Of a stretch of DNA of 64,000 nucleotides, positions 24,101 to 39,100 are shown piece after piece. This stretch comes from Phalacrocorax aristotelis (Eukaryota > Chordata > Aves > Suliformes > Phalacrocoracidae): assembly GCF_949628215.1 (NCBI RefSeq), contig NC_134279.1, forward strand, positions 9,840,041 through 9,904,040. The letters run 5' to 3'. The translations under genes were made by a program, and so were the position numbers. Numbering within the stretch: the stretch's first letter is position 1; each line of letters opens with the position of its first letter. Below the pieces are notes generated by a model, which saw only the letters and a list, made by a program, of their open reading frames with translations, ran no database searches and had not been told where the DNA came from.

Positions 24101-27100
24101 TATTCTCTGATACAGGGTGTTAAATTATTGCAGGAGTTTTCCAGATGATGCCACATAGGCAGCCTCTCACATGAACAGGGACATTTTCAAAATTTACTAC
24201 CTATTTTTCATAGAGATTCACAAAGCAGACTTCCTCTCAGGTCTGTTACATTTTCTATGTCAGCATTTTGCTGCAAGTAAAGCAGGTCTAAAGCTTTTGG
24301 TCCACTACAGCAATATTTTAACACTTAAAGCTTTAATGTTAAGAAGGAAAGCAGCTGTTTCACAGACAACTTTAATCTTTTGGAAGTCTGCAATTTTTCC
24401 CTTTTTTAATTGGAAGTTGCCGAACCACATTCAGGACCTAGTTATGAACCCAGATGCTCAGCTGTGAGGGTTTTTGTGGTTTCATTTACAGAAAATAAAC
24501 TACAACTTTAACAGCGTACATTTACCTTAACATGAAACGCTGCAAAATATTTTTCGTCTCTAGTTACTGCATTTACAAAAGATGTCAAAAAAGCATTATT
24601 AAGCCCCAGCAACTTACACACAGTGAAGCGATACCACTAAAACTGTCAGCGAACAAGCCCAGCTCCCAGTGTCTCACAGACATGCGCGACACTGGGAGCT
24701 CTTCTGAAAGACTTTTTGCCTTTCTAAAGAACTACTGAGTAATCTTGGCAAAACGCAGTATGTTTTAAGGCAAAATAAAGCCAGCCTGTATCTGGACAGA
24801 TAAGGTAAAAAAACCCAAACTCTTTACTTAGGAGTGGTAAAAATTATTATGTAGGATTTGTTTTTCTACGAAAATGGGCAAAAATGTTATCTCTAGTTGG
24901 ATTTAGGTTGATTTTTAACTACTTGAAAAATTTAACCTGAACTAGTTGTCACAGGTAATGATCCATTACTACTACAGAGTGTTCTAAACGCTCAGAAAAG
25001 GAGCCCTTGAAAATTTAAAAAGTAGATCGGTGAAGCTGCTAGTAAGACAGAAAGGTCATCAATAAACCTTTTATCAATATCAATACAATCATTGTATTTG
25101 AACGAGGACGGAACTCCTAGCATTCCTCTGTTTGGACTGACAATAGGTACAACTAGTCATGATACACACTGTGTCCCTTTAAAGAGAATGAAACTACTTT
25201 CAAAGGGAAGAACTACTACATACACGACTGCTCTTTGCAAAGTTCACTGGAGATCAAATTCACAGCTCTAAAAAAGATGGAAACCCAAGTTGGAGTAGTG
25301 GTAGGGTAGATTTGTTACAGGCAACATTCTCAGGAAGTTATTTCCCTTGGTCAGGATTAGAAACGTGGGTTCTAATTGCACTCGCACCGCTGGCATTCTG
25401 ACAACTAAGAAACATCAAGCCATGCTTAAAAATCGTGACTCCAAAAATTGTGTAGATTTCTGGAAATATTGTCGTTCAAGCTGAGAACATGTAAACCATT
25501 ATAATAATGAAACATAAAAAAGCCAAAGATTATTCCAAAGGAAATAGAAGCTAGAATTCACAGGTTTCCAATGTTAACAGGGCAAAAGCTTTGCTTCATG
25601 GTTAACACAATAGCAAGCAACTTCTAGAATAAATCTAAGCAAAGAAGATAAGTGCATGCTGTGCTCCATCACTCCAGTTAAAGGGTCATTTCGAATTTCT
25701 CAAATTGAGAGCTGCATACCCTGATTTTTTTCTTCTGAAAACCACTGAATGCACTTCCAAAAAGATAATGATGCATGCAATATTATATTCTTCTCTAGCC
25801 ATTTTCATTTTAAAGAAATGAGATTTATGAAATCAGGCTTCCTCGTTTAGAAGTTACTGTGTACCAGTCTGTCAGTGTCCTCCAGTATTCAACCGATTTT
25901 GAAGAGGAAGAGATCTTGAGGACATAAACTTCTAACAAGTTCTATAAAAACATCAGGCTAATTAAATCTCTAATTTATAGTCTACCTGATTTAACTTACA
26001 GAGTTTCCTGAGCTTAGAAATCAAATAAAGCATGAGGCAAACATGTATCTTTGCCTCTGTGGAGAGGAAGCCCATATAAAGGCTGCCCTCCTACGAGCAC
26101 CAGCTAGCTGGCTGACCAGAGCAAGCGTGCCAGCTTGCAGCTAGCCACAGTTTGGCTGTTACTTGCCAGCCAAACACAAGACATGCGAGGAAGCTGAGGT
26201 GGAGGAAGACAATACCAGAGAAGAAAAGACACTACAAGTCCGCTGTGCGCAGATCAATTCATTTACATTTTAATACTGTGCAATGTGTCCCCGCACTGCA
26301 ACGGAAAACCAGGATGAATGTAGGTGCCGTATCTGCTTATTTCATAACCTGCTCGGTGTGCATTCGTAACATGTTTTTAATGGATATTAACATCCACGTA
26401 GAAGCAAACGCTATCTATAGCAGTACACATTTAAAACAAAGATAAGTTTGCAGAATTTATTTCAGACGTAACTTGCAAATGGCTAATCTCTCCCTGGGAT
26501 ACTTCTTTCTCCACTCACTCATTGCCAATAACACCACTGTCGACTCTGAACCAGTTGATGCCTGTCTGTATATAGGCTCACAGGCACCAGAGGTGCTTGT
26601 ATTCCCTGGCATGTAGGGATGATATGCAGTCTGTGTCTGTGTCTGTTGCGTGAGATGCCCGTGTTACTGTGCCCTTCCAAAACTGAAAATATTCTTATAT
26701 TCTGTGCTGGGAATACAAGTATCAGCTAGTTACCTGGCAACCCGTATGAATTAAGGGAAAAGTAAAGTTTATATCGTATTTTTGCTTAGGGCAATCACAG
26801 AACTCATTTGTATCCTCATTTATGACAGCAACTGCTCACAAAGAACATTAGATGGATGTCCCAACAGGTTTTTTTTCCAGCTTATTTTAGAAGTGTGGAG
26901 ACTCACTCCAAAACTGATTTTATGGTGACTGTTCTGAATAGCTACAAATATAGAGGTTTTCATATCCAAAGCTAAAGTTTTGTGAATTGACTGTACTGTA
27001 TCTTGGAAGAGAAGATTAAAAGGAGTATATTCTGTTTACTTTTTGTCATCACAAAATTCTCACACATCAACAAAACGTGAAATCTTTCCTTCAGTGCTAA

Positions 27101-30100
27101 TTTCACAAAGAACATCAAAAGTTCTCTTCAGAACATACTTTCTGGTTTTGCGGGAGGCACAGCATCTAGTCCGGATGGTTTCCTCTCCACGGCTTCCGAC
27201 CACAGGTCTACTGCCATACGCCAAACAGTAACTACAATTGTAACAGCTTCCAGAAGAGGAACAAAATTGCACTTACTTTAGCTTACTGATCCTGGCTTCT
27301 GCAGTTTCAGTAAGATTTTTTGTTTCTTCTTTCCACCGATTTGTTGCTTTTTGCTGAGCTACTAACAGACGTCGAAGTTCAGCAGTAGACTTTTGACTGG
27401 TGTCTTCCATTTCCTTAAGTCGAGCTTCGTATCCATGTTCTTTCAGAGCATGCTCATGCTCCATTGTGCTTATCTGGAAAAAATACAAATCAGGTACAGT
27501 CAAGTCTCTCACTTTTTACTGTTTATTTTTCCTAATGACACGAGTTAAATTTATAAACATTTGTTGAAAGCATGTAACATACAATAATTAAACTTGTAAT
27601 TATATGCTCAAAGAGATACATGTTCCCAAAGCCAATTTAGCAAATAGTACAACTGACAATAAAGGATAATGAGCTGTGTATGCTTATTTTTGTAAATAAT
27701 CTTTATCTTTCTCCCTTGTGTTTTCTCCACAGAAACATGTTCTTTCTTTTTCATCTAGCTAAAATGTGTTAGGATGCATCTAAAATCCTTTGTACATCAG
27801 AGGAAAATGAAAGCAAGCAATAAATCTTATCTGTGACTATAATGGAAGCCTGTCTGTTTAAAAATGAGACAAAGATCTGGTATATGCTTGCTTTATAACC
27901 ACTACCTATCTGCTACAAGATCTGTTCCTTTGTTTTTAAACTACATTTGACCAAAGGGTTCTGGGGTTGGAACAAGATTTCTGGTTTAATTTGGCTGCTT
28001 CCTTTATCTCATGGTGCAAAGTGGAAACCGGGTTTGAGCTGGTCCCCGTTCGTAACTTGTAAAACTGCTCATTGAAGTCTTCTTCATTGCTGCGGATTCT
28101 TAGATCCCTTTTCAATCTCTTTATAGTCCTGGAGTTAAGAGCAGAGGGGAAAGTCCCACCTTTGTACGTTTAGAAAGTACATCAACAATCAAAGCTGTTA
28201 CTCCCTCCAGAAGCCAAAGGTACCCTGAATCCGCTGAGGTTACTATTAATTCATTATCCCACCCGCAGCCTCTTCAGGTGCATTTAATGAAACACTTTCA
28301 AAGAGAACATCCATCTTTCAGCTAATTATCTTGTTACCTGTTCATACAGAAAAAGGTTCTCTGTCCAGAAAATGCAGAACCAATGTTTGACAACCACACT
28401 ATTAAGTTATTTATTAGTTACACACTGCCCTGACAACACGGTGGGCATACAAGTAGAGGAACACTCTGGACTGAAAGTCATACAGAGATTCCTAACACTT
28501 TACAGAAAGCAGATTAATGAAGATCTGGGATTGGAATACTTGAAGGAAAATCTGGCATTGTTTAACCTGTTCATCTTATAAAAAGCAAAGAACATTTGGG
28601 ATCTTCTTATCAACCAGAATTTAATACATATGAAAATACAACTGAATTAGCAGAGCCTGAGTTACCCAATAGATCCTGAGGACACGGAATGCTACAACAA
28701 AATTACTTTTAAGCAGAAACCAGGAAGCATCATTGAAACTTTCACCCTTGATTTAATCTTTCAATTATTTTCTCTTAGAACCGCTGCCTTCTTAAGCAAA
28801 TATCAGTCTTATGTTTAAAATAAAAACAACATATAAACCATACCTTTATTTTAGCTTTTTGTTGAGCCTCTGTGGCCAGTTTTCTCAAGCCCTCCATTTC
28901 TTTTTCCAATTGTTCATTCTCTTGCTGAAGTTTTAACCTTTGTTCACTGACAAAGGCACTCTTTTCTCTTTCGGAATCCAGAATGCTTTGCAATTTACAG
29001 ATCACTTCCTGGCAACGAGATTTCTCTTCCTCAGAGCTGAAAGAAGAGAGAAGTCTTGTTGGAACTCAGGAGTTGAACGACTGCTGTACTAGAGAAAAAA
29101 ATATATACATTGGGACAGATCTTTGGTCTGACCCAGCACAGCTGTTCCTGTTCCTTCCTCCAAGTTTGTATCCGCTCAGGATATTTAATGGGTTTGACAG
29201 CTAGAACTATGCACAAGTCAGCAATTAATTTTATCAAGATGACAGAATTCATAAAACCAACCTAATATTGTAGCAATCTCAGTAAAATGATGGTGTGAAA
29301 CAGAAGATTTTCATTTTTGTAACATTTCCAGATTCCCAACTGAGGATTGCTCTGGCAAAGTGACAGGATTTACAATCATTAGAGCACAGAAATGACTGAA
29401 GCTTCTAGAGAATCCTACACTTTTCATGCTGAAAACAACAACCTGCTCTAAAAATGTGTACCATGTTGTACTTTCCACCATTTTATTATTGAACTGCAAT
29501 AATGTCTATTAGCTCTGACCACAGACCTGAAACTCAGTATGCTATGTAAATGTAGTGTTCTGCAGGTACTAAGAGATACCGCCCTGTAGATGAATTTATA
29601 AAGTAATAAATTCTGCCTGAATATTTCATAGAGTAACAGTATTTAAAAATGCAGTGAGATCCAAATAATATACTGCTATTTTCATTTTTTGTCACACAAC
29701 TGTCTGCAGTTCTCATCTTGTAAAGAAAATCTTTCCTTCTATAACATGTTATCCCCTTCAATTCTTATATAGCGATTCATGATCACCCTTGCTTCAGAAT
29801 TACGGTATCTTGATACTATTCCTGCTACTGGTTAAAAAGGTGTGACAAAAACGTAACACATAAACCAACAATTTAATTAGCCAGACATAATTTCCATTAT
29901 TTCCCATTCCGATTTCTGTAACATCCATTACTTACTTCATTTCCAGTTGTTTCAGTTTATTTTGTGTGGTCTGTAGACTTAGCTGAAGGTCACCTCTTGT
30001 AGTTTCTGCAAGTAAATATTTCTGATGCAGTTGCTCTAGTTTTCTGTTGTCAGATTCATGTCCTCTCTCTTCCCTGTAAATCTGAGGAATACTTATATGT

Positions 30101-33100
30101 AAGATCACCTCAACTTACACTGGTGACTGGCAGTGTAATACTGACAAGGAGGCTGCTGCTCATTGTGTCCTATTTTCCAGGGATTTAAAACAAAACTGAA
30201 TTTCTATCATTGTTGCTGCTGCTTGGAAAAAAGTTTTCAAAGATCTGGCATTCGTTTAGTTTTCTGTCTATTGAGCTCAAGTTGAACCAGAATATGTACC
30301 AACATTCTTTCTGATTATGTCAAACATCTCTCCTTTTACTTCTTACACTTTTCAAAGAACCCTCTTTTTCACTTTACTATTACACCTTTAAAAAGTTTTC
30401 TGGATTTAAAAAAAGCCACATGAAGATAATTACATGAAAATTTACAGGTAAGAAAATCTACTCACAAAACAAAATAAGAAAATTAAGGGAACAAAAAATC
30501 CCATTAAAAATGGGAAAAATCAATGTATCTTTTCCTTCTGAAAAGATATCTTGAACGTGATGTAAGGATGCATGTGATTGCCTTACCTTCTCAAGTTCTT
30601 CTTCCACTGCTCTCTTTTCTCTAATGGCTCGTTCAATTTGATCCTGTTTTTCTCCACATTCCTATTTTAAAAAGCCTTTTTAAAATAAATCTAATAAAAA
30701 ATAACTCAAAATAAAAATTCTATTAGTGCCAAAGCCCAAAACCAGCCATTGTAAATGTAATTCTTGCCGCTGGTATGTATGCATTTGATTATATTTACCT
30801 GCTCATTATTTTCTCTATAGGACCAGTCTCATTTGCTATGCATACTGAGACATGTAAAATTAAACATTTTTAAAATAAATTTAACCCATAAATAGGTGCA
30901 AATGTACTGAGCTCTTTTGGTCTCCCACATAATTTGTTACAGGTTCCTGGTTCATTCAAGAATACGATGATTGTGAGGCACAGACTTTCTCTCAGCACAC
31001 TTTATCAACTTCTATATACTTCATTTCTACACACCCAACTATAGATACACAATATTCAGCTTTCCATGCTTTCTTCATCCCTGAAAGAAACAGGGATACT
31101 TAAGAAAAGCCATCACATGGGCAATGTTTCCTAGAGCACAGAACCCCACTGTTAAGATGCTTGTGAACTATGATAACAATACACAGAACTCAAGGAATAA
31201 ACTTCCACAGAGAAATGTACGGATTTGCAGAGCTGTATTATTTTATACAGAGCCAGGCAAGATGCTCAATAAAAGTAAGATATGACTGTATACACATAAG
31301 GCAAATCAGCACATTAAAAATGAATTTTCAAAGCAAATATCCTTTACACCTACATATGAATCTCTGCACTGACTGTTAGGACTGCACGCAGCCGCTTGTG
31401 TCAAGTAACATGAAAGACAGTGTGTTGCATTAAAGCCTGGAGACACGCAGAACAAAGTGCTATACATTAATAAAGCATAGTCCTGGACAATTATCCATTA
31501 ATCACATTTTACTTGACTGACTTTTACCTGACTTTAGTATTTTACTCGATAAACAAAGACTAGAACCCTCAAATGTTTTGCTATCAAAAATACTTTCATC
31601 AGTCAACACCATACCATCTGAAGAGCTGAAACTTCTTCTGTTAGTCGAGAAATCTGCACGTTATATTGCTTCTTTGCAGACTCTACCTGTGATCAAAACC
31701 AAAGTAAAACAAAAAAATTAATCCTGTGGACTATTTTTCCATCCTGTTTTTATATATAAATTTTCTAGATGTGGTGCATGTATATAAATATGGAAATATA
31801 TGGGACTGCAATAACTGACAAATCTTACTACATAAATATTAGAAAGAATGTTTATTATCTATACATTCTACTTTAACTAAGGGTGTTTAGAAAAAGAAAG
31901 CAGAAAGGAAGACATCCCAACAAGGCCTTACAAAAAGAACAACGGACTCTCAGGAAAGCTGCTCTCCATTGGGTGCAAGTTATTTGCAATCTGTGTAACA
32001 GGTATTTTTAGATCACATCACAAAAGAAGTATTTGTTAACACCTGGAGAAACATGACAACTCATACTTCAAAACTTTACTTTTTATGCTTTTGATAGATT
32101 CACTTTTACTGAGATAATTTCAAAGTAAGAAATAGGGCATTTCTAAATTTCTAAATTCTGACAAGTAAATCATTGTCACAACCTGAGTGCTTATCCTAGT
32201 TGCTCTTTAGTTCTTGCACCTTCTCCAAATAACGTATGACATTAAATATTGCAGTTTTAAGTAATCCACATGATTTTTGTGATTCTTTCAGGTAATGACC
32301 AAACAGAAGAGAGAAACCATCTTTACCCTCATTTTAAAGGCTCTAAAAATTTAGGCAGTATATTCCTGAAACCTCTCAAAAAGAAAGGACTCGGAAGAAA
32401 AGGAATCCTTTCATCCCTATGCAATCCATATGCACACTGTGTCATAGTGAATGAACTGAAAGGAGGCAGAATCAATTACACCACAGAAAACTTACAAACG
32501 AGGTAACTGCTTTACACTGTTGTCCACTCACAACAAAAGGCATGGCCAGCACATGCCTCTAACAAGCCTTTATTTCCTCTGGAGTTTGCCTTAAAATAAA
32601 TCAAGTCTCTATGACGTGCAGATAACTACTGAGAACCTCCAGGTAGATTAGCCTGCATTTTAACTGCAGATGGGACACAACTTCGAGAAAACCAATTTTG
32701 TGACTAGTCTTTTATCAGAAGAACTTCAATTTTTCAGCTGCTTATAACAACAGGAACAAAAATAATTAAGAGACTACAACATTTTTTTTCAGTCGTTTCT
32801 CTATGAAATTTTAAGTGTGCCATGATATTGAGCCTTTTGATTGTCAGCTGTACTTGGTAGAAGAGTCTCACTTGCCTATACAGGGGAATATTTTTAAGTA
32901 CTGAGATGCCAAAAAACAATAGTATAACTTTCAACAGGTCCTATCATCTGAATGTATATCATAAGCTTCCATCAGCAACCTCCAAGATGAGGCCATGTAT
33001 CATCAATTAAATACCCCGACACCAATACAACACTCGGTTGATGTGCTACCGTGCAGAATCTCGGAAATCGAAGGGCCATTCTTTACTTCTTCACAGTGCA

Positions 33101-36100
33101 GCCGCCTCTGTACCAGTGTCTGCACAGACATCAACACTTTTGGTTCTTGAGAGATTTAAGAATATCATTTAGTTTGGAAGAATGCATGTCTAGATAACAA
33201 AGCTGAAGAGTACAGTCCTGTCAGCATGCTGCCTTGCTACCTACGTTATCAAAACACTTGTAAGAGAACTGCTCACGATAACCAAGCACCATCAATAGCT
33301 TTTCATGCTGAGGAAAACTAAAAAGACTTCCTATTCTTTCGAAACACAACAACTTACTGCCTTTCTAATTCTTGCAGCAGTATCTTCTGCAAGTTGAGAC
33401 ATTTCATCTTTCATTTTTTGGATCTCTTCTTCCTTTTGTTTCTCCCCGAAGAGCGCCTAGAAAAAAATAACAACTTGAAATAGTACTGATAATATTTCAG
33501 TGGTGACATACTACCGGGCACTTAGAGAATAAACCACACACAGTCACTGTTCAAACAAACTATTTTCCTTTTTACTTCGGAGTAGCTGACATCGAGACCC
33601 AACAAGAAGGCAAGAACAGCGAGAACAATTTGCACTAAATGAACATTCTTGTAAATCAGAACCAAACAAAAAGTTAGTGTCGATAGATGCCTTTTCCTAT
33701 TGGGACTTATTATTGGGACTTTCAGATTTTGGCTGGGCATGGAATTATACAGTAGAAAGCATAGGAGCTCAGTCCAAAAGGCAAAGCTACTTTCCAGTGT
33801 TCTCATCTGGGGCCAGGACCTGTAACAAAGAATGCCAACAATGACACAGAGGAAGTTCTCTGTTAGGAAGCTGAATACCTGTACACACACGTACACACAC
33901 GCTCCTACATATAGCTAATATACATATATATACACACATATAGCGTTTTTGATGGTTGATACACTATGTTACTCATCTCCCAGAAAACTAAAAGTAAAGG
34001 AATAAAAATTTATAAGCAACTAAGGAATGTGTATGCCATCCCTTTCACAGTGGACAACAATGAACCAAACAGCTCTTTAGCATAAAAGAATGGCGAGAAT
34101 TACAGAAAAAGGTGTAGCAAGGAACCCTTCTTCTGGAGGATGCAAGGAAGCTACTGAGGACAAAGTATTACAGGAGACACCGGTCTGAAAAGACTAAAGA
34201 ATACAGAATTCTTGATAGGTGAGATGAAAAATCCTGGGCAGCATACAGACAATATGTAGATGCATAAAGGGAAAAAGACATAAAGACGTCCCTGTTGGAT
34301 GATATGAATTCAGCCTATAGAAGGTTACTCACTTCAGGCAGTAACATGCCACTTCATCGGTCACACTCTCTTTTACCACTCCTGTTCAATTCAACTTTCT
34401 ATTATATTTCTCAAACTACTCTCTTAAAATTCTTCTGATGTCTTATTGTAAGCTTAGCTTTGCATGCTTTAAAAGGTTAACATAACAGAAGCAGCATTAT
34501 TATGACAGCCTGTTATTCCCACCCCTCAGTCTCTTACAGAGCAGGGAGAAACTTCTCTGGCCACAGTTTAAGACACGAAGAGTTAACTGATATGTGTATT
34601 TTGCTGCAATTTTTGTCCTGTTCATTAAGAAACCTCCCAGAGTGAAAAACTGAGGATGTTTTAGTCAGAGCAGTAAATTAACAAGTGTCTGCAAATTCCA
34701 GTTTGTTCTTATTACAGCATTAATCTAAACTGTTACTTATAACAAGCCACTTATTTATCTCTAACAGTTCAGTTACTGTCTTAGAGACACAATTTACATC
34801 ACAATAATTTTTACTGGGCTACTTCTTCCTGTCAGCTTCATGTGAGTTTGTAGCAAGTGGCATCAAACGATCTGCTGAACTACTTTTGGATGAAAAATGG
34901 TGTTCTAACACTGCTCTGATGAACTAATACTTGGCAGACTGGAGATGTGATTTATACTCCATACCAGTAATTTTCAAATGAAAGACTGTTTTCTGGTTTT
35001 TAAAATCTCAGAATAATGATTTTATTTTTACCTTCCATTCTTCATATTCTGCCCACTACCAGGCTGTAGGCGAACACTGTTAAGGATCAAAACATTTTAC
35101 TATGAAAAAGGAACTGCCAAGTCCAAAGGTGGCCATCAAGAGCTGGAGGATGTAAAACTTCATTTTTCACCCCTTTCTGAACCAGAGCCTAACAGATAAA
35201 GGGAATTGTAGAAGATTAGTTCAAAAAGCAAATGAGATGCAGAAAATTAGGAGGAAATTATGGAAAGGAAAAGATGCCACCAAAGGCTTTCCTAAATGAC
35301 TATAAATATATAGGAAGAAAGACTATAACACAATGATAATCCTCTTTTGTATAACAAGAAGAATCATGGACGTTTAACTGCAGTAATGACCAGAACCCTA
35401 AGCTTTGTCAATATTTTAATCTATTCTGGAAGCAGGCCAGGAGGTAGCAGGATCTCTTTAAAGAAGTTAGTTCCCTTTTCTGTCAGACAAAAAAGGACGC
35501 AGGTCTGCCTCCTTTGTCACAGAACTGAAATCAGCATGAGCAACGCTAAATTTAATATTCCAAAAGCAAAAGTAAAAAGCTAGTTTAGATACTCAGAAGG
35601 CTCCTCAAGTTTGAAAAGAAACTTCAGACAAAAAGGGAGCCTTTATCTCCTTAACTGCTCAACAGTTCAACAGGTTAGCCCAAAAAGAATCAGTTCTAAG
35701 ACTCTCCATTTATTCCCACAGTCATTACCGTAAACTGGCTTTCACATACTGATGGCTACAGTCATCAGATCTGCACTAGAGTTCTGTCTTGCTTGCAAAC
35801 ACAATTCATTAGATTTCTAAACGCCTGACTCAAACTGGAGCTTAGCATTAAAACACAAAGAGCCCATATTAGACAAACGTGCACCAAGCCCTGTATCCTG
35901 TCTCCTAAAGGGGGAAACACCAGATGCTTCAGGAAAGTTAAGAACTGGGAGAACAGGGTGACTATTTTCTCTTGATCAATAGACATGTCAAGACTTGCTG
36001 GATTAGACCCTGTCCTTTAGGAAGTTTTGGTGGACTGTCCTGTCATGAATTTGACTGTTTTCATATCTATACTTTTGGCAGATGCATCATCCTATGACAG

Positions 36101-39100
36101 TTTAGTCACACATTGTATATAAAAATTTGCTTTAAGGCCTCTCCACCATGTCCGGTTTTCCTTGTTGACTCCTCCTGCACTTTCCTAATTCTCCTATATC
36201 TTGCCTGAAATGGGCTGATCACAACTCTACACGAAGGTGCACTCTGTTTCAAGGCACCTTCAACTCTCATTCTGAACATTCTATTCATTGTATCGAGTAC
36301 CACTGAGGATTGTGTGAATATATTCTTAAGAAACACCCACAGCATCTCCTAAACCGCTTTTTGACTGCTAAGACCAAACTCAGCACCCAGTATGGCACAT
36401 TTTCATTTCTTCTGCCGTTTTATAATACACTAATAAACGCCTTTGAAATTTTCTCCTGACTGCAGACTTCACCCACTCATTACTCAGTCACTTCTCCAGA
36501 TTTCTTCCGAATAACTAAAATCCGAACAGAGAATTCACTCTCTTGGTGACCTGCGTCCATCAGAGAACAAAAAAGTCTCTTTAGCTTTAGCTCTTCTTTC
36601 TTAACCATTAAGAAATTATAAATTCATAACAGGAGATTCCTTTTCATTCTGACAGGCCAATTTGTTCGTAAGTATTTGATAAGAAACGCTGTCAAAAATT
36701 TTTGAAAATTCAAGTTCAGGTACAGTATTATTGCTTAGATCACCTTTATCCAGGCACTCAACATATTCTTTGAAATTTATAATGCATGACAAGCCTAAGT
36801 AATGTACGGTCATATCAGAGTTTGCTATCTTATGCATTACTAATTTTAGTACAACAGACATAAAAGCAGCTTGGCTGCGTATGCATGTGTACACCTGTAA
36901 GAATATGTAATCAGGCACTTCTCAACTGTAAGTGATGAAAGCATTCAAATGTCTGTGAAATAGCTTCATACATTGCCTTACCTGACTTTTTTGTAGGTTA
37001 GCTTCTTCTAAGAGCTGTATGCAATCTTGGACCTTTGCAACAGCATCATACTTCTCCCTTTCTAGATTAGCGTACTTTGTCTGAAGCTCTCCAATTTGTT
37101 TCTCCAGGGTTGTTCTTTCTGTTCTCAGCTGTTCAGCGTCTTGGACGGTAACGCGTAATCTGTAAGACAGTAATAATTTCACTCATTTAACAATAAGATG
37201 CTTAATTAAGACACTAATTCTTGCAAACTAAACCAATAGGAAGTATTTATTCTTAAGTTGCCAAAACTGCATTCCTGGTTTTCTGCTTGTTTTCAGCCAG
37301 ACTCTTTGAGTTTAATATTCATCAAGTCCTAGAAAGTAACAGAATTAAAGGAGTTAACTCAGATATCTGATCTCAGAAGATCCTTAGGAGAATGTTGCTA
37401 TCCTGGGATACATCACTGAAAATGTTCTATATTAAAACAGCATAGAACAGCCCCAGAAGGAATGAAGTTTTCCTCTGTGGAGGAAATGGAATAATTGGAT
37501 GTGGGCAATGAAGCTGCAGATATACCATTAGAACAAGAAAACCACTGGTAATTTTACAACAGCTCAGAAATTCTTATTGTTTAATTATGATTGTCAGAAT
37601 TGGCAGGCACAGAAAAGGGCAAGACAGCCTCAGAGGTATCCTCAAAAAAATCTCAGTAAGTTCCACAAGTACTGCTGGTTCAATAAAGTGCACGGTTGTA
37701 CACATCCAGAGCGAGTACTTCGGTAACACTTGGGCCGCCTTTTAAAGCAGCCTTTTTTTTTTTACCTTCTAGCATGCTTGTAATAAAACACACACAGACA
37801 ACTACTCTATTTTTGTAGAACCAAAGCACAATTTTTGTAGAACCAAAAACTTACAGAAAATAAAAAAACTAGCTAATTCCTTAAGATCTTCTAAAATAAA
37901 CTTAAGAGCCTCCACTATGCTTAGGTCAGGGAAATTCAGCAAGTAGAGGTAGCCACACAAGTCTGTGCAACTCCTCGAGGCAGTACTGGGCCACATAGTC
38001 ACAAGGTTGGTTCCCCAGTAATTATTTGGGTCCTAGAGTTACTGAAGAGTCTGCTAAACATGCTCGCGAGGCTGTGACCAAGAGGTGAAGATACAGTCAC
38101 ACAATTATTTCAATATGAAATTTATGAGTCCTTCTTAGCTATCAGGTCATTTGACTAACGTTAATAGTTCAAGAACTGTTTGTGATACTTAAATCAAAAT
38201 CACTGTGCTCAGCTGAGTGTGATATCCTTGGAACATGAAGGGGGAAAGAAAACCCCTAACAAAGGAACCTGATAGAGTCTTAGATCTTCCAGTAGATAGT
38301 GCTGGAATTAAAGTTCTACTCCTTAGCAGGTATTTGAACTACTTTTGTAACTAGCATTTATTGTTAAGAAGTGTGGTTTAACAGTTTTATTAAATAGTCT
38401 TTTCTGTATAAGGATTGCTGAACTAAGATCTGAAACCAAGCCTTGTTTAACATGGAAAGAAAAATCTGTATTCGCCTCAAAACCAGCCAGTTTACATAAA
38501 TATTTTCAAATTCCAGTGTGAATGTTTTCTTTAGAACTCCACCTAAAGCTAATGAGAGTTGATTAACTAGAACTTATGTATGAGAATGAAAAATATATAT
38601 GCCTCATTTTTTCTCCAGTACAGTCAATAAAATCAGGTGGTCTGTTTTATCATTTTAAATACATTGAAATTTAAAGCTCTTCTGAAAGGTTGCAGAACAG
38701 AACAAATAAGAGAGCAGCCAAGCACAAGATACCTGTATTTTGAGAAAACAGAACCGCTCAGAAACCTAAAACCCAGAGGCTAAAAAAACCCATAGTATTT
38801 TATCTCACTTGCACGTACCCTGTCATTAACACCCGATTACCTTGTTTCTAACTGTTTTATGCTAGACTGCATTTGCTGCAAGCGTTTGTCAGATGCTGTT
38901 TCTCTTTGCTGGGCAGATATCATGTCTTCCTCCTAGAAAGAATATATGTATTATCCAGACATCATGTGAGCTTTCCTGAACAAAATAAAGATATACTAAC
39001 ATAAAACAAGTTAGAGAATGACCTACGATTAATTTAACGTCAGCCATTCAATTGCAACAGAAAATGATTCCTTTCTTTAGAGTACCTTTCTCTCCAGTTG

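Larger units (their letters stand above)
16178..27276 (-). other. SCLT1: SCLT1 intron 18, the largest intron (11.1 kb)
   Basis: Between exon 18 and exon 19. It contains a 12-G run (16914-16925), an antiparallel LTR (about 21043-21573) and a 13-bp perfect inverted repeat (24661-24700). No other exon with SCLT1-like sequence is seen, and exons 18 and 19 join in phase without one. Confidence 0.8.
33457..36981 (-). other. SCLT1: SCLT1 intron 12
   Basis: 3.5 kb. It contains a CA/TA microsatellite (33880-33942) and a decayed LINE-like stretch (about 36110-36900) next to exon 12. Confidence 0.75.

Noticed and set aside
24661..24700. Hairpin as a microRNA precursor
   Set aside because: The stem is only 13 bp and does not extend, which is too short for normal Drosha/Dicer processing.
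33522..33896. 124-codon minus-strand frame in SCLT1 intron 12
   Set aside because: Its composition is that of translated AT-rich intron with hydrophobic runs. It has no acceptor/donor pair with a compatible phase, and exons 12 and 13 join directly.
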